A stretch of 64,000 bases of DNA, taken from NCBI RefSeq assembly GCF_900099835.1, contig NZ_FNKP01000003.1:682001-746000 (forward strand), given 5' to 3'. Position numbers and translations under genes: made by a program. The stretch is from Paraburkholderia fungorum (GTDB lineage Bacteria; Pseudomonadota; Gammaproteobacteria; Burkholderiales; Burkholderiaceae). Positions 56,062-64,000 of this stretch are shown in pieces. Under the pieces are notes generated by a model that saw only the letters and a list, made by a program, of their open reading frames with translations, had not been told where the DNA came from and searched no databases. How positions within the stretch are numbered: the stretch's first letter is position 1; each line of letters opens with the position of its first letter.

Positions 56062-56976
56062 ATGCGGTTCAAGCTCAGGCAGATGGAAGTGTTTCGCGCG
56101 GTCATGCTGACGGGGTCGATCAACGCGGCGGCGAAGATGCTGTACGTGTCGCAACCCGCCGTCAGCAAGCTCGTTTCGCATACGGAGACCACCCTGGGCC
56201 TGCGGCTGTTCGAACGCACAAAGGGTCGGCTGATTCCTACGGCGGAAGCGCAGGCGCTATTCCGTGAGGTCGAGCAGGTCTATCAGGCGGCGTTGAGTGT
56301 CGATGAATTTGCGCGCGCGCTGTCGCTGGGACCGGCCAGTTTGCTGCGGGTGTCGTGCAGCCCGTCACTGGCGACGTCGATCGTCGCGCCCGCGATTGTC
56401 GAGTTGAAACGGCAATTGCCCGGCTTGAGCGTCGACTGGCATACCACGCTGATGGCCGATATGCCGATGGAAGTGCTGAGCAAAGCCGTCGATGTCGCCA
56501 TCACGTCGATGCCGATCGAACACGAGCATCTCGACGTCGTGCCGTTCATGCGCGGCAGGATGGTGTGTGTCGTGCCGTCCGGCCATCGCCTCGCGGCGAC
56601 CGGGCCGATTGCGCTCGCCGATCTGATCGGCGAGCCGATGATCCTGTTCCGGCGCGACATTCCGTTCGGCACGATGATCGCGCGCGCGTGTCAGCAGGCT
56701 AATGTCGATCTGCAATCGGTGGTGGACGTCACGCGCGCGGACCAGGCGTTGGCGCTGGTCAAGGGCGGCCTCGGGCTCGCTATCGTCGACGAATTCGCTG
56801 CGGACGGCCAGGGCTTCCTCATCCGTCCGCTGGTGGAGGAACTTGAACTCGTGTCGACCTTCGTCTATTCGAAGTTCTCGCCGCCATCGCGCAACACGGC
56901 TCTGTTGATGCATGAGGTCTACAGGCAGGCGCAGCGGATCAACCGGCAGATTCCCGGCGCGTCGCTGCCGGTTTGA
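56062..56976 (+). CDS. LysR-family regulator of the catabolic operon
   Basis: A 304-residue LysR-type regulator: helix-turn-helix at residues 1-60 (RQMEVFRAVMLTGSINAAAKMLYVSQPAVSKLV, read in parts) and an effector domain. Divergent from the MFS-SDR operon with a LysR-box candidate between. Strong GGAGG before ATG 56062. The inducer is presumably an operon substrate or intermediate. Confidence 0.9.
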   Translation: MRFKLRQMEVFRAVMLTGSINAAAKMLYVSQPAVSKLVSHTETTLGLRLFERTKGRLIPTAEAQALFREVEQVYQAALSVDEFARALSLGPASLLRVSCSPSLATSIVAPAIVELKRQLPGLSVDWHTTLMADMPMEVLSKAVDVAITSMPIEHEHLDVVPFMRGRMVCVVPSGHRLAATGPIALADLIGEPMILFRRDIPFGTMIARACQQANVDLQSVVDVTRADQALALVKGGLGLAIVDEFAADGQGFLIRPLVEELELVSTFVYSKFSPPSRNTALLMHEVYRQAQRINRQIPGASLPV

Positions 56977-57213
56977 TTGTGCGGCTGGAAAGGCAAACCG
57001 TAAGGCTCGATGGAAATGGAAATAATCGAACAGACACGCTAAAGTCTGAACAGGCTAACCGGCTGACCCGGCGCAGTCCATACCGTGACTGCACAGCCCA
57101 GCCCACGCAATGCGCAAAACCGGTTGATGAGCTTCAGCGACATTCACCCTGGCACGGTCCAGGCGTCGCGTTAGAAACGAATTCAATAACACCGCATTCC
57201 CAAGGGGCTCACG

Positions 57214-58626
57214 ATGACGCCGTCTGACTCGCTCGAGGAACGCCGCGCAATCGGCCGTAGCGCACGCAAGAACACGCCGCGCAGCGCACACGCGAAGATC
57301 GGCAACACCGACCGCGATCCGGTCCAGCTACTGCGCGAAAACAGCCAGGGGCGCGTCGAAGCACTCATCCCCTTGCGCTATGGACGCATGCTTGCGTCGC
57401 CATTCACGTTCTATCGCGGCAGCGCGATCATCCAGGCGCACGATCTCGCGACCACGGCCAATAGCGGCTTCCACTTTCAGATTTGCGGCGATTGCCACCT
57501 GATGAACTTCGGCGGCTTCGCAACGCCGGAGCGCGCACTGGCGTTCGACATCAACGATTTCGACGAAACCGCCGTCGGTCCGTGGGAGTGGGACCTCAAG
57601 CGGCTCGCGGCGAGTCTTTACATTGCAGTGCGGCATCTCGGCCACGGCGACAAACTGGCCGACGAAGTCGTCTCGATCGTCGCACAAAGCTATCAGCGGT
57701 GGACCTCGACCTATTCGGCGCTGAGCCCGCTCGAACTCTGGTACGAACTCATCACGTTCGATCGCCTCGAACAGACTTCGACTTCGGAAGATGCGCGCGT
57801 TCATATCCGCAGCGGCATCGAAAGAGCGTCGCGCCGCACGCACGAGACGATGCTGCCGAAGCTTGCCAGTCACCGAAACGGGGTTTGGCAGATTCGCGAT
57901 ACGCCACCAGGCGTGTTTCACGTCCACGGAAAAAACACCCTCTTCACGCACGACGACGACTGGCTGGGTCTCGGCGAATGGCCCAAGCTGATGGCGCCAA
58001 TCTACCGTCATTATCTGAAGTCACTCGGACCGGTGCGCTGCAATCTGCTCGCGCATTTCTCGATGCAGGACGTTGCGTTCAAGGTTGTCGGCGTCGGCAG
58101 CGTGGGAACGCGGTGCCTGATCCTGTTGATGGTCGATCCTCATGAGAAGCCATTGTTCATCCAGTTCAAGGAAGCGTCGACCTCAGTCGTATCACGGTAT
58201 TTCGAAGCGCCTGTGTCGAAACATCAGGGCCAGCGTGTGGTGCATGGCCAGCGTCTGATGCAGGGCGCGAGCGATCCGTTCCTCGGCTGGACTACCGGTC
58301 CGTTCGGACGGCACATTTACGGGCGTCAACTGCGCGACATGAAAGTCTCGGCCACGCTCGAACTCTTTTCGAAAGAGACGTTCCGCGAATATGCGGGCCT
58401 GTGCGGCTGGGTACTCGCGCGGGCGCACGCCAAAGCAGGCGGACAGGCCACCGAGGTGGCCGCCTATCTCGGCAACGGCGACCAGATGACGGAAGCGCTG
58501 GTCGGCTATTCGCGCGCGTACGCCGACCAGGTGGAGCGGGACTACGAGGTATTCCGCGACGCCTGCCGTAGCGGACGACTCGAAGCGCGCACCGACGCCG
58601 ACATGGCCGCCGATTTCGTCGCATAA
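57214..58626 (+). CDS. DUF2252 protein
   Basis: A 470-residue cytoplasmic protein with the DUF2252 core: FYRGSAIIQAHDLA, FQICGDCHLMNFGGFATPER, FDINDFDETAVGPWEWDLKRLA. The GDxHLxNFG and DxNDFD motifs recall the catalytic loops of kinase-fold phosphotransferases, so it may be a small-molecule kinase, but no activity is established. It is followed 24 bases later by the phospholipase-D gene, likely an operon. Confidence 0.85.
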   Translation: MTPSDSLEERRAIGRSARKNTPRSAHAKIGNTDRDPVQLLRENSQGRVEALIPLRYGRMLASPFTFYRGSAIIQAHDLATTANSGFHFQICGDCHLMNFGGFATPERALAFDINDFDETAVGPWEWDLKRLAASLYIAVRHLGHGDKLADEVVSIVAQSYQRWTSTYSALSPLELWYELITFDRLEQTSTSEDARVHIRSGIERASRRTHETMLPKLASHRNGVWQIRDTPPGVFHVHGKNTLFTHDDDWLGLGEWPKLMAPIYRHYLKSLGPVRCNLLAHFSMQDVAFKVVGVGSVGTRCLILLMVDPHEKPLFIQFKEASTSVVSRYFEAPVSKHQGQRVVHGQRLMQGASDPFLGWTTGPFGRHIYGRQLRDMKVSATLELFSKETFREYAGLCGWVLARAHAKAGGQATEVAAYLGNGDQMTEALVGYSRAYADQVERDYEVFRDACRSGRLEARTDADMAADFVA

Positions 58627-58650
58627 CCGCGTGTAGTACGGAGTGTTGCC

Positions 58651-60204
58651 ATGACAAAGTTTCGCGCCGCGTTCGCGGTCCTGCTGGTGGTCCTGTTGTC
58701 GGCTTGCGCGAGCCTGCCGCCGCAGGCAGGGCGAACCGAAACCCACGCCGTCGCGCCGTCGGACAGCACGCGTCTCGGCGCGGCCTTCACGCCGCAGGAG
58801 CGCAAGCATCCGGGTCAGACCGCGTTTTACCTGCTGCCCGATGGCGTCGACGCCTTGCTCGGCCGAATCGCACTCACCGATGCCGCGGATCGCACGCTCG
58901 ATCTCCAGTACTACATCTGGCATGACGACCTGACGGGCCGGCACCTGGCGAACGCGGTGCTGCGCGCGGCGGATCGCGGCGTGAGAGTACGCGTGCTGCT
59001 CGACGACCTCGGCACCAACGGAGACGACCAGGTACTGCTGGCACTCGCGTCGCATCCGAACATTCAGTTGCGGCTGTTCAATCCGGTTGCGAGCCGGAGC
59101 TTCAAGAAAGTGGGCGCGGCGCTGGAGTTCAGCCGCGTGAACCGGCGCATGCACAACAAGTCGATCATCGCCGACAACGAAGCGGCCATCGTCGGCGGCC
59201 GCAATATCGGCGATGAGTATTTCGGCGCGTCTAACGACGTGTCGTTCGGCGATCTCGACGTGCTGACGCATGGCGCCGTAGTCAGCAAAATCTCCGTCGC
59301 GTTCGACGAGTTCTGGAATTCCGACGCGGCGTATCCGATCGAAAACCTGACGGGTCATCCGGCGGAACCTGGCGCGCTCGACGCTTATCGCAAGCGTCTG
59401 GATGCGTTCGTTGCATCACAACGCGATACACCCTACGTCGCCCGGGCCACGCAGCGCTACGCGGAGCTGATGCAGATGCGCGACATCGATTTTGCGTGGG
59501 GGAAAGCGACCCTGCTCTATGACGACCCCGCAAAAATCACGCGTGCCCCGGACGATTCAACCGGCCATCTGCTGACGCAGTTCAATTCGTTGAGCGTCGA
59601 ACCCAGTCAGCAGATGCTGATCGTTTCGCCCTACTTCGTGCCCGGCAAAAAGGGCGTCGAATGGCTGAGCAAAGAAACCGCGCGCGGTGTTCGCGTCACC
59701 ATTCTCACCAACTCGCTCGCAGCCACCGACGTGGCGGCCGTGCATGCCGGATATCAGCGCTATCGCAAGGATCTGCTCGATGCGGGCGTTCATCTGTACG
59801 AGTTGAAACCGGCGGCTTCTTCCGGCGATTCGAAGGAGAAGAAGTCGCTGCTGGGTTCGTCGAAGGCGTCGCTGCATGCGAAGACTTACGTGTTCGACAA
59901 GTCCAGCATCTTCATCGGCTCGATGAATCTCGATCCTCGTTCGATCACGCTGAATACGGAAATCGGCGTGTATTGCGAAAGCGGTGCGCTCGCGGCACAG
60001 GTCGTCGACGGCCTGGAGCCGAAACTGGATCAGATAGCGTGGCGACTCGAAGAACGGACCGACGCGAACGGTACAAAGCGGATCGTCTGGATCGACACCG
60101 ACGCCAATGGAAAAGAAACAGAACTCGACGAGCCGGACGTGTCGGGACTCAAGCGCGTCGGAATCTGGTTCCTCAGCCTGCTGCCGATCGAATCGGAGCT
60201 ATGA
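58651..60204 (+). CDS. Phospholipase D-family lipoprotein (cardiolipin-synthase-like)
   Basis: A 517-residue PLD enzyme with a lipobox (LLSAC, Cys19) and two HKD motifs: HNKSIIADNEAAIVGGRN and HAKTYVFDKSSIFIGSMNLD. Two HKD sites form one active centre that cleaves or transfers phosphatidyl groups. The lipoprotein anchor puts it in the periplasm. RBS CGGAG upstream of ATG 58651. Convergent with the FUSC gene, overlapping by 6 bases. Confidence 0.9.
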   Translation: MTKFRAAFAVLLVVLLSACASLPPQAGRTETHAVAPSDSTRLGAAFTPQERKHPGQTAFYLLPDGVDALLGRIALTDAADRTLDLQYYIWHDDLTGRHLANAVLRAADRGVRVRVLLDDLGTNGDDQVLLALASHPNIQLRLFNPVASRSFKKVGAALEFSRVNRRMHNKSIIADNEAAIVGGRNIGDEYFGASNDVSFGDLDVLTHGAVVSKISVAFDEFWNSDAAYPIENLTGHPAEPGALDAYRKRLDAFVASQRDTPYVARATQRYAELMQMRDIDFAWGKATLLYDDPAKITRAPDDSTGHLLTQFNSLSVEPSQQMLIVSPYFVPGKKGVEWLSKETARGVRVTILTNSLAATDVAAVHAGYQRYRKDLLDAGVHLYELKPAASSGDSKEKKSLLGSSKASLHAKTYVFDKSSIFIGSMNLDPRSITLNTEIGVYCESGALAAQVVDGLEPKLDQIAWRLEERTDANGTKRIVWIDTDANGKETELDEPDVSGLKRVGIWFLSLLPIESEL

Positions 60205-61356
60205 CGGTGTGTCTCTTCCCAATCGCAGCGGAAAAATGAACCGTGAAGCCGCGAGGCCGAGCGCGCCGCCGAGCAGCGTCTCCCAGGCGCGCGCAGCGAG
60301 CAGCGGCACCGAATGGACGCCGCCGATCGCCAGCGTCACGATCAGCGTGAAAGCGAACGCTCCGCAGGCGATGTCGTAGCGGTTGGGCAACGCCATCGCG
60401 TAGACGATCATCGCCATCGCCGCCGCGACCCAGGCCAGCAGCGGCGCGTGAACGACCAGCGGCAGGCACACAAGACCCAGCGGCACGCCCACCAGCGTGC
60501 CGATAATCCGCCGCCGTACACGCTCCGCCGTGCCGCTCGCGGACCCCGCGACGACATACGTGCACGCCGTAATCGCCCACGCCGATTCCTTGAGCCCGAC
60601 CACCTCGTTCAACGCGACGACGACGAGTGCGCCGCTGGCCGCCTGCAAGCCCATGATGAGTTCGGGAGAAAGCGTCCACCTGTCGGGTATATCGACCGGA
60701 GAAAGCAGCGTCGTGGCGGGATGTTCGGCGGGGCCGCTGAGCATGCGCGGCACGATCGACGCGAGCATCGCGATCAGGCTGGCGACGGCGACCGCAGGCA
60801 ACTCCACCATCGTGAGATGGGCACCGTATGCGAGCAACTGCCCGATATAGATTTGCGAGCCCGTGCCACCGCCGAGAATGCCGAAGCGCTTCAGATAGCC
60901 GACCAGAAATGCGCCGGTTACGAGCGTCAGTTCCGGGCCTGCCGTGGCGATTGCCCGCAATGGCAGCGAGAGAACGATGAACATCGCCGCGCCGAAAGCG
61001 GCGGCGGCGCACAGCACCACCAGGTCCCGGCTGGATTCCGTCCGTTCGATACGTGCTTCCGACACGCTTGCCCAAAGCGCGAAGCTCGCGGCCAGCGAAC
61101 CGACCGAGGTCGCGCCGGGCAGGTTGTGCATGATGTCCTGCAACGTGCCCAACGCGGCGGCGATGCCATAGGCGGTGACGAGCCGCAGTCCCTTGATTCG
61201 CCGATGCGTGCCGGGATCGACCCGCTCCAGCCATGCAACCGCCGACCCGATGACGCCACGTGCGCCATCGCCATTGGGTTCAGGTCGAATGAGAACCTGG
61301 GACGCGGGTTTTTGTCCGTCGGCGCCGAAGTTCTCGTTGCTGTCCTTGGGAATCAT
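60199..61356 (-). CDS. FUSC-family membrane protein
   Basis: A 385-residue protein with about ten helices in two repeats and the FUSC-type segment AERVRRRIIGTLVGVPLGLV (read in part). FUSC proteins (AaeB, YccS types) are linked to export of aromatic acids or membrane stress. The start is uncertain: ATG 61356 or GTG 61368. No MFP partner is nearby. Confidence 0.8.
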   Translation of the reverse strand: MIPKDSNENFGADGQKPASQVLIRPEPNGDGARGVIGSAVAWLERVDPGTHRRIKGLRLVTAYGIAAALGTLQDIMHNLPGATSVGSLAASFALWASVSEARIERTESSRDLVVLCAAAAFGAAMFIVLSLPLRAIATAGPELTLVTGAFLVGYLKRFGILGGGTGSQIYIGQLLAYGAHLTMVELPAVAVASLIAMLASIVPRMLSGPAEHPATTLLSPVDIPDRWTLSPELIMGLQAASGALVVVALNEVVGLKESAWAITACTYVVAGSASGTAERVRRRIIGTLVGVPLGLVCLPLVVHAPLLAWVAAAMAMIVYAMALPNRYDIACGAFAFTLIVTLAIGGVHSVPLLAARAWETLLGGALGLAASRFIFPLRLGRDTPS

Positions 61357-61477
61357 CTTTCGCAGCACGGCTCGCGGCGCGTGCGGGAAACGGGGTACAT
61401 CCCAGTCTAGGCGATAACGCAGCTTGCCCGGAAATGCAGTCTTTGCAGGCCGCTATCGGGCCATGAGAAGACCGCGC

Positions 61478-62236
61478 CTACCGACGCGCCGACGCCGCCT
61501 GCGCGCGTTGCAGCCACTCCCGGTTATGTTCCTTCGCGTGACGCGGCCAGTGTCTCGCATCCTGAACGATTTCCGCGTACAGGCTGTCGGCGCGACGGCG
61601 GTCGGCATCGTCCGGTTGCTTTGCCAGCCAGTCGGCGAACAGGCAGCGCGGCGCGACATCGCCGGCGCACGTCAACGCCTGCTCGAACGCCGCACGCGTG
61701 CCGGGCGCTCCAAGCGCGGCGAGGACGCGCGCGTATAGCAGCGCCGGCTCGCCCTGATTACGGGCTTGCGGATTCGCGTCGAACAGACGCAACAGGGTTG
61801 CGTCGGCGGCTGTGGGGTTGTTCACGGCAAACTGCGCTTTGGCGAGGCCGAGCAGCAACGCGGGATCGTTTGCAAAGGGCCCGTTCGCGGCCGCCTGAAA
61901 ATGCTCCAGCGCTTCGCCTGCGTTACCGGCGGCCAACAATGCATCGCCCAGACGAAGTCGATGCTGAACCGTCGGCGAGCGGTCGAAATCGGCGCGTGCC
62001 TCGCGCACCGCGCGATTCGGATCGACGAATTGCGTGATCGCCTGGGTGGCCGCGCGCGCGCCGCGCGATTGACGCAGGCTCGGCAGATAGACGGCGAACA
62101 GGTACACCACGCTTCCCAGCATCGGGAAGACGAAGAGAATGAAAAGCCAGTAGATGCTCTGCTGATTCCGCACGGCATGCACCGCAAAATAAATCGCGAT
62201 GATGACGTGAAGACCGATTCCGAAAAAATATGGCAT
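61478..62236 (-). CDS. PLDc_N/TPR membrane protein
   Basis: A 252-residue protein. Residues 1-55 hold two helices with the PLDc_N-like segment (IYWLFILFVFPMLGSVVYLFAVYLP), the N-terminal domain of cardiolipin synthases. The rest is a cytoplasmic TPR solenoid (RLRLGDALLAAGNAGEALEHFQAA). It may tether TPR-mediated assembly to membranes. Function unknown. Confidence 0.75.
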   Translation of the reverse strand: MPYFFGIGLHVIIAIYFAVHAVRNQQSIYWLFILFVFPMLGSVVYLFAVYLPSLRQSRGARAATQAITQFVDPNRAVREARADFDRSPTVQHRLRLGDALLAAGNAGEALEHFQAAANGPFANDPALLLGLAKAQFAVNNPTAADATLLRLFDANPQARNQGEPALLYARVLAALGAPGTRAAFEQALTCAGDVAPRCLFADWLAKQPDDADRRRADSLYAEIVQDARHWPRHAKEHNREWLQRAQAASARR

Positions 62237-62364
62237 GTGCGTTTAACTCTCGACCTAGGGAAGCGCCCGCCGGTGACGGTCGCGCCGACTTGAAGCTGAC
62301 AATTTTATTACAGCAGGTGCCTTGTGCCGAGGTTCTGCACGCCCCGCAGGGTGTTTTAACCTGA

Positions 62365-63438
62365 CTACACGCTGCCGTTTTCAACCACCCGCCCTTCGGC
62401 TCGCCAACGCAGCATGCCGCCCGCGAGATTCGCCACCGCGTCAAATCCAGCCTGCCGGAGTATGACCGTGGCGTGCGCCGAACGTCCTCCCGCGCGGCAA
62501 ACTGTCACGATTGGCTGCGCTTTCTCAAGCTCGCCGGTGCGGTTCGCAAGATCGCCGAGCGAAACCAGTTGCGCATTGGGGATACGCCCGAGCGGTCCGT
62601 CGAATTCGTCGGGTTCGCGCACGTCGACGATCTGCACCGAATGCAGATTTTCCTCCAGCCATTCAGGATTGATTTCCCAGATGCCCGCAAACGTGTAGGT
62701 CAATGGCGCCCAAACAGGTTGACCCAGTTGCGTCGGGTCGTTTGCCGCGACGCCGCATTTCAGATTCGCGGGCACGGCCACGTCGATCTGTTTGGGATGC
62801 GGCAAGCGCAGATTCGACATATACCCCGCGAAATCGTCTGCGCACAACTCTCCGCCGAGCCGTGGATTGAATCGCCGCTCCTCGCCGACGCTCGTCACCG
62901 TCAATCCACGGTAATCGTGAGCGGGATACAGCAGGCACTCGGCGGGCAGAGAAAAGATCTTGCCGTGGATTGCCTCGAACATCGCACGCGCGTCGCCATT
63001 CTGGAAATCCGTGCGACCTGTACCCCGGATCAGCAGACAGTCGCCGGTAAAAGCCATGCTCCGGTCGTCGAGTACCAGGCTGATGCAGCCGCTCGTATGA
63101 CCCGGCGTAGCGCGAACCAGCAGATGCCGTGAACCGAATTCGACCCGCTCGCTCTCACTCAGATAGCGGTCGCCGCCTTCGGCCCCGCTCGCGGCGGAGA
63201 TCGCAATCTGGCTACCTGTACCGCGTTTTAGCAACCACGCACCGGTGACGTGATCGGCATGGACGTGCGTGTCGATCGTATAAAGAAGACGCAAGCCAAG
63301 TTCTTCGATCAATGCCGCATCGCGGCGTGCCTGCTCGAATACCGGATCGATCAACACAGCTTCTGCCGTCGAGCTATCGGCAAGCAGATACGTGTAGGTC
63401 GACGATTGCTGATCGAAGAGTTGCCGGAAGATCAACAC
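62365..63438 (-). CDS. Persulfide dioxygenase-rhodanese fusion (PRF)
   Basis: A 357-residue fusion. Residues 1-240 are an ETHE1-type persulfide dioxygenase in the metallo-beta-lactamase fold (THVHADHVTGAWLL, TPGHTSGC, FTGDCLL), which oxidises glutathione persulfide to sulfite. Residues 265-357 are a rhodanese with Cys314 (VTVCRAGGRS), which moves sulfane sulfur between thiosulfate, sulfite and glutathione. The arrangement and the Cys position match the characterised Paraburkholderia phytofirmans PRF (established knowledge). Probable role: sulfide/persulfide detoxification. No sulfide-quinone reductase gene is in the window. Confidence 0.93.
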   Translation of the reverse strand: MLIFRQLFDQQSSTYTYLLADSSTAEAVLIDPVFEQARRDAALIEELGLRLLYTIDTHVHADHVTGAWLLKRGTGSQIAISAASGAEGGDRYLSESERVEFGSRHLLVRATPGHTSGCISLVLDDRSMAFTGDCLLIRGTGRTDFQNGDARAMFEAIHGKIFSLPAECLLYPAHDYRGLTVTSVGEERRFNPRLGGELCADDFAGYMSNLRLPHPKQIDVAVPANLKCGVAANDPTQLGQPVWAPLTYTFAGIWEINPEWLEENLHSVQIVDVREPDEFDGPLGRIPNAQLVSLGDLANRTGELEKAQPIVTVCRAGGRSAHATVILRQAGFDAVANLAGGMLRWRAEGRVVENGSV

Positions 63439-63765
63439 AATTTGGCTCCTTACAAAGTACCTTTAAAAAAAGCGCCGAAAAGCATCCCGCTCGAACGGCG
63501 ACCGCTCCAAAAACGAAATATCGTCTACCGCAAGTTCTTCCTTTCGCGGTATGCGCGCAAGCGCACAGAGCCGTTCCGGTTGGGGCCATACTCTGCTGGA
63601 CGGCGCAATGACATCCTGGTCCGATGTCCAGAGGCGGCAATTCTGCATATCCTTCATTTGCTCCGCTTCGCGAGCAGCCTCACGAACTTCAATTACAACA
63701 CGACGCCGACCTCGGGGATGTCCCGCTACCGCAAAGCGTAGCGTTTACACCATCAGGTGCCAGCG
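63439..63765. other. Divergent intergenic region of PRF and FecR genes
   Basis: About 330 bases with the promoters of the two divergent genes. No persulfide-responsive regulator gene or clear operator was recognised, and the reading frames within it look incidental. Confidence 0.4.
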
Positions 63766-64000
63766 ATGCGTCTCCCGCCCTTCGAATGCGTACTGATCCT
63801 GATCTGCGGATGCGTGGCCAGCGTCAATGCCGTCGCCGACGACGCGGCCGGCGTCGTTAAAACCGTCAAGGGCAACGTGCAGATCGAGCACGCCGGAGCG
63901 AGCCTGGGCGCCGCCATCGGCAGCGATGTTTATAGCAGCGATCGCGTCGTGACCGGCCCCGAGTCGTCGGTCGGCATCACGTTGCGCGATACGACCCAAC
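63766..64000 (+). CDS. FecR-domain periplasmic protein, 5' part
   Basis: 78 residues before the window ends: a signal peptide (CVLILICGCVASVNA-VAD) then the FecR beta-domain start (AAGVVKTVKGNVQIEHAG, IGSDVYSSDRVVTGPESSVGI). FecR-domain proteins of this kind are not necessarily iron regulators; many are envelope proteins that carry ligand-binding or peptidoglycan-binding domains further on. The C-terminus lies outside the window. Confidence 0.7.
   Translation, partial: MRLPPFECVLILICGCVASVNAVADDAAGVVKTVKGNVQIEHAGASLGAAIGSDVYSSDRVVTGPESSVGITLRDTTQ

Overview
This is a GC-rich chromosomal stretch from a betaproteobacterium of the Burkholderia/Paraburkholderia group. The main support is the T6SS gene order, a DgdA-type decarboxylase with its divergent LysR partner as described in Burkholderia cepacia, and a persulfide dioxygenase-rhodanese fusion of the kind described in a plant-associated Paraburkholderia. 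No insertion sequences, phage genes, CRISPR arrays or rRNA genes were seen.

Layout. (1) 1-19217: a type VI secretion cluster with 12 of the 13 core genes (no tssI/VgrG). Three blocks run tssM-tagF-ompA (+), tssA-H-G-F-E-D-C-B-lipoprotein (-) and tssJ-K-L (+). (2) 19572-25034: a DsbA-like protein, dgdR/dgdA, an M20 amidohydrolase, a TRIC-family membrane protein and a small TUDOR-like protein. (3) 25449-25636: tRNA-Leu(GAG) with an apparent degenerate tRNA-Leu copy just upstream. (4) 25853-42649: an envelope-oriented block. It holds a membrane protein, a lipoprotein HAD hydrolase, DUF2092 and Gly/His-rich secreted proteins, a leftward MoxR-DUF58-DUF4381-VWA-VWA/TPR-BatD-like operon, and a divergent rightward formylglycine-generating enzyme/sulfatase/fused spermidine-synthase-like operon. 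(5) 42693-50606: a small DUF3088-type protein, then two amino-acid-type binding proteins, a fused permease-ATPase, two flavin-dependent monooxygenases of different families and a GNAT acetyltransferase. This set closely parallels the Bacillus ytmI-type operon for salvage of S-modified cysteines. A TonB receptor wreck lies inside it. (6) 50983-56976: debris of a short-chain dehydrogenase, then a translationally coupled catabolic operon (MFS transporter, SDR, TIM-barrel protein, amidohydrolase, shikimate-dehydrogenase-like protein) with a divergent LysR regulator. (7) 57214-64000: DUF2252, a phospholipase-D lipoprotein, a FUSC membrane protein, a PLDc_N/TPR protein, the PDO-rhodanese fusion and the start of a FecR-domain protein cut by the window edge.

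The most interesting candidates are the sulfatase/MoxR-VWA envelope module with a membrane-anchored FGE, the probable S-modified cysteine salvage cluster, and the uncharacterised catabolic operon. Functions are assigned from motifs and remembered family features only; no database search was run.
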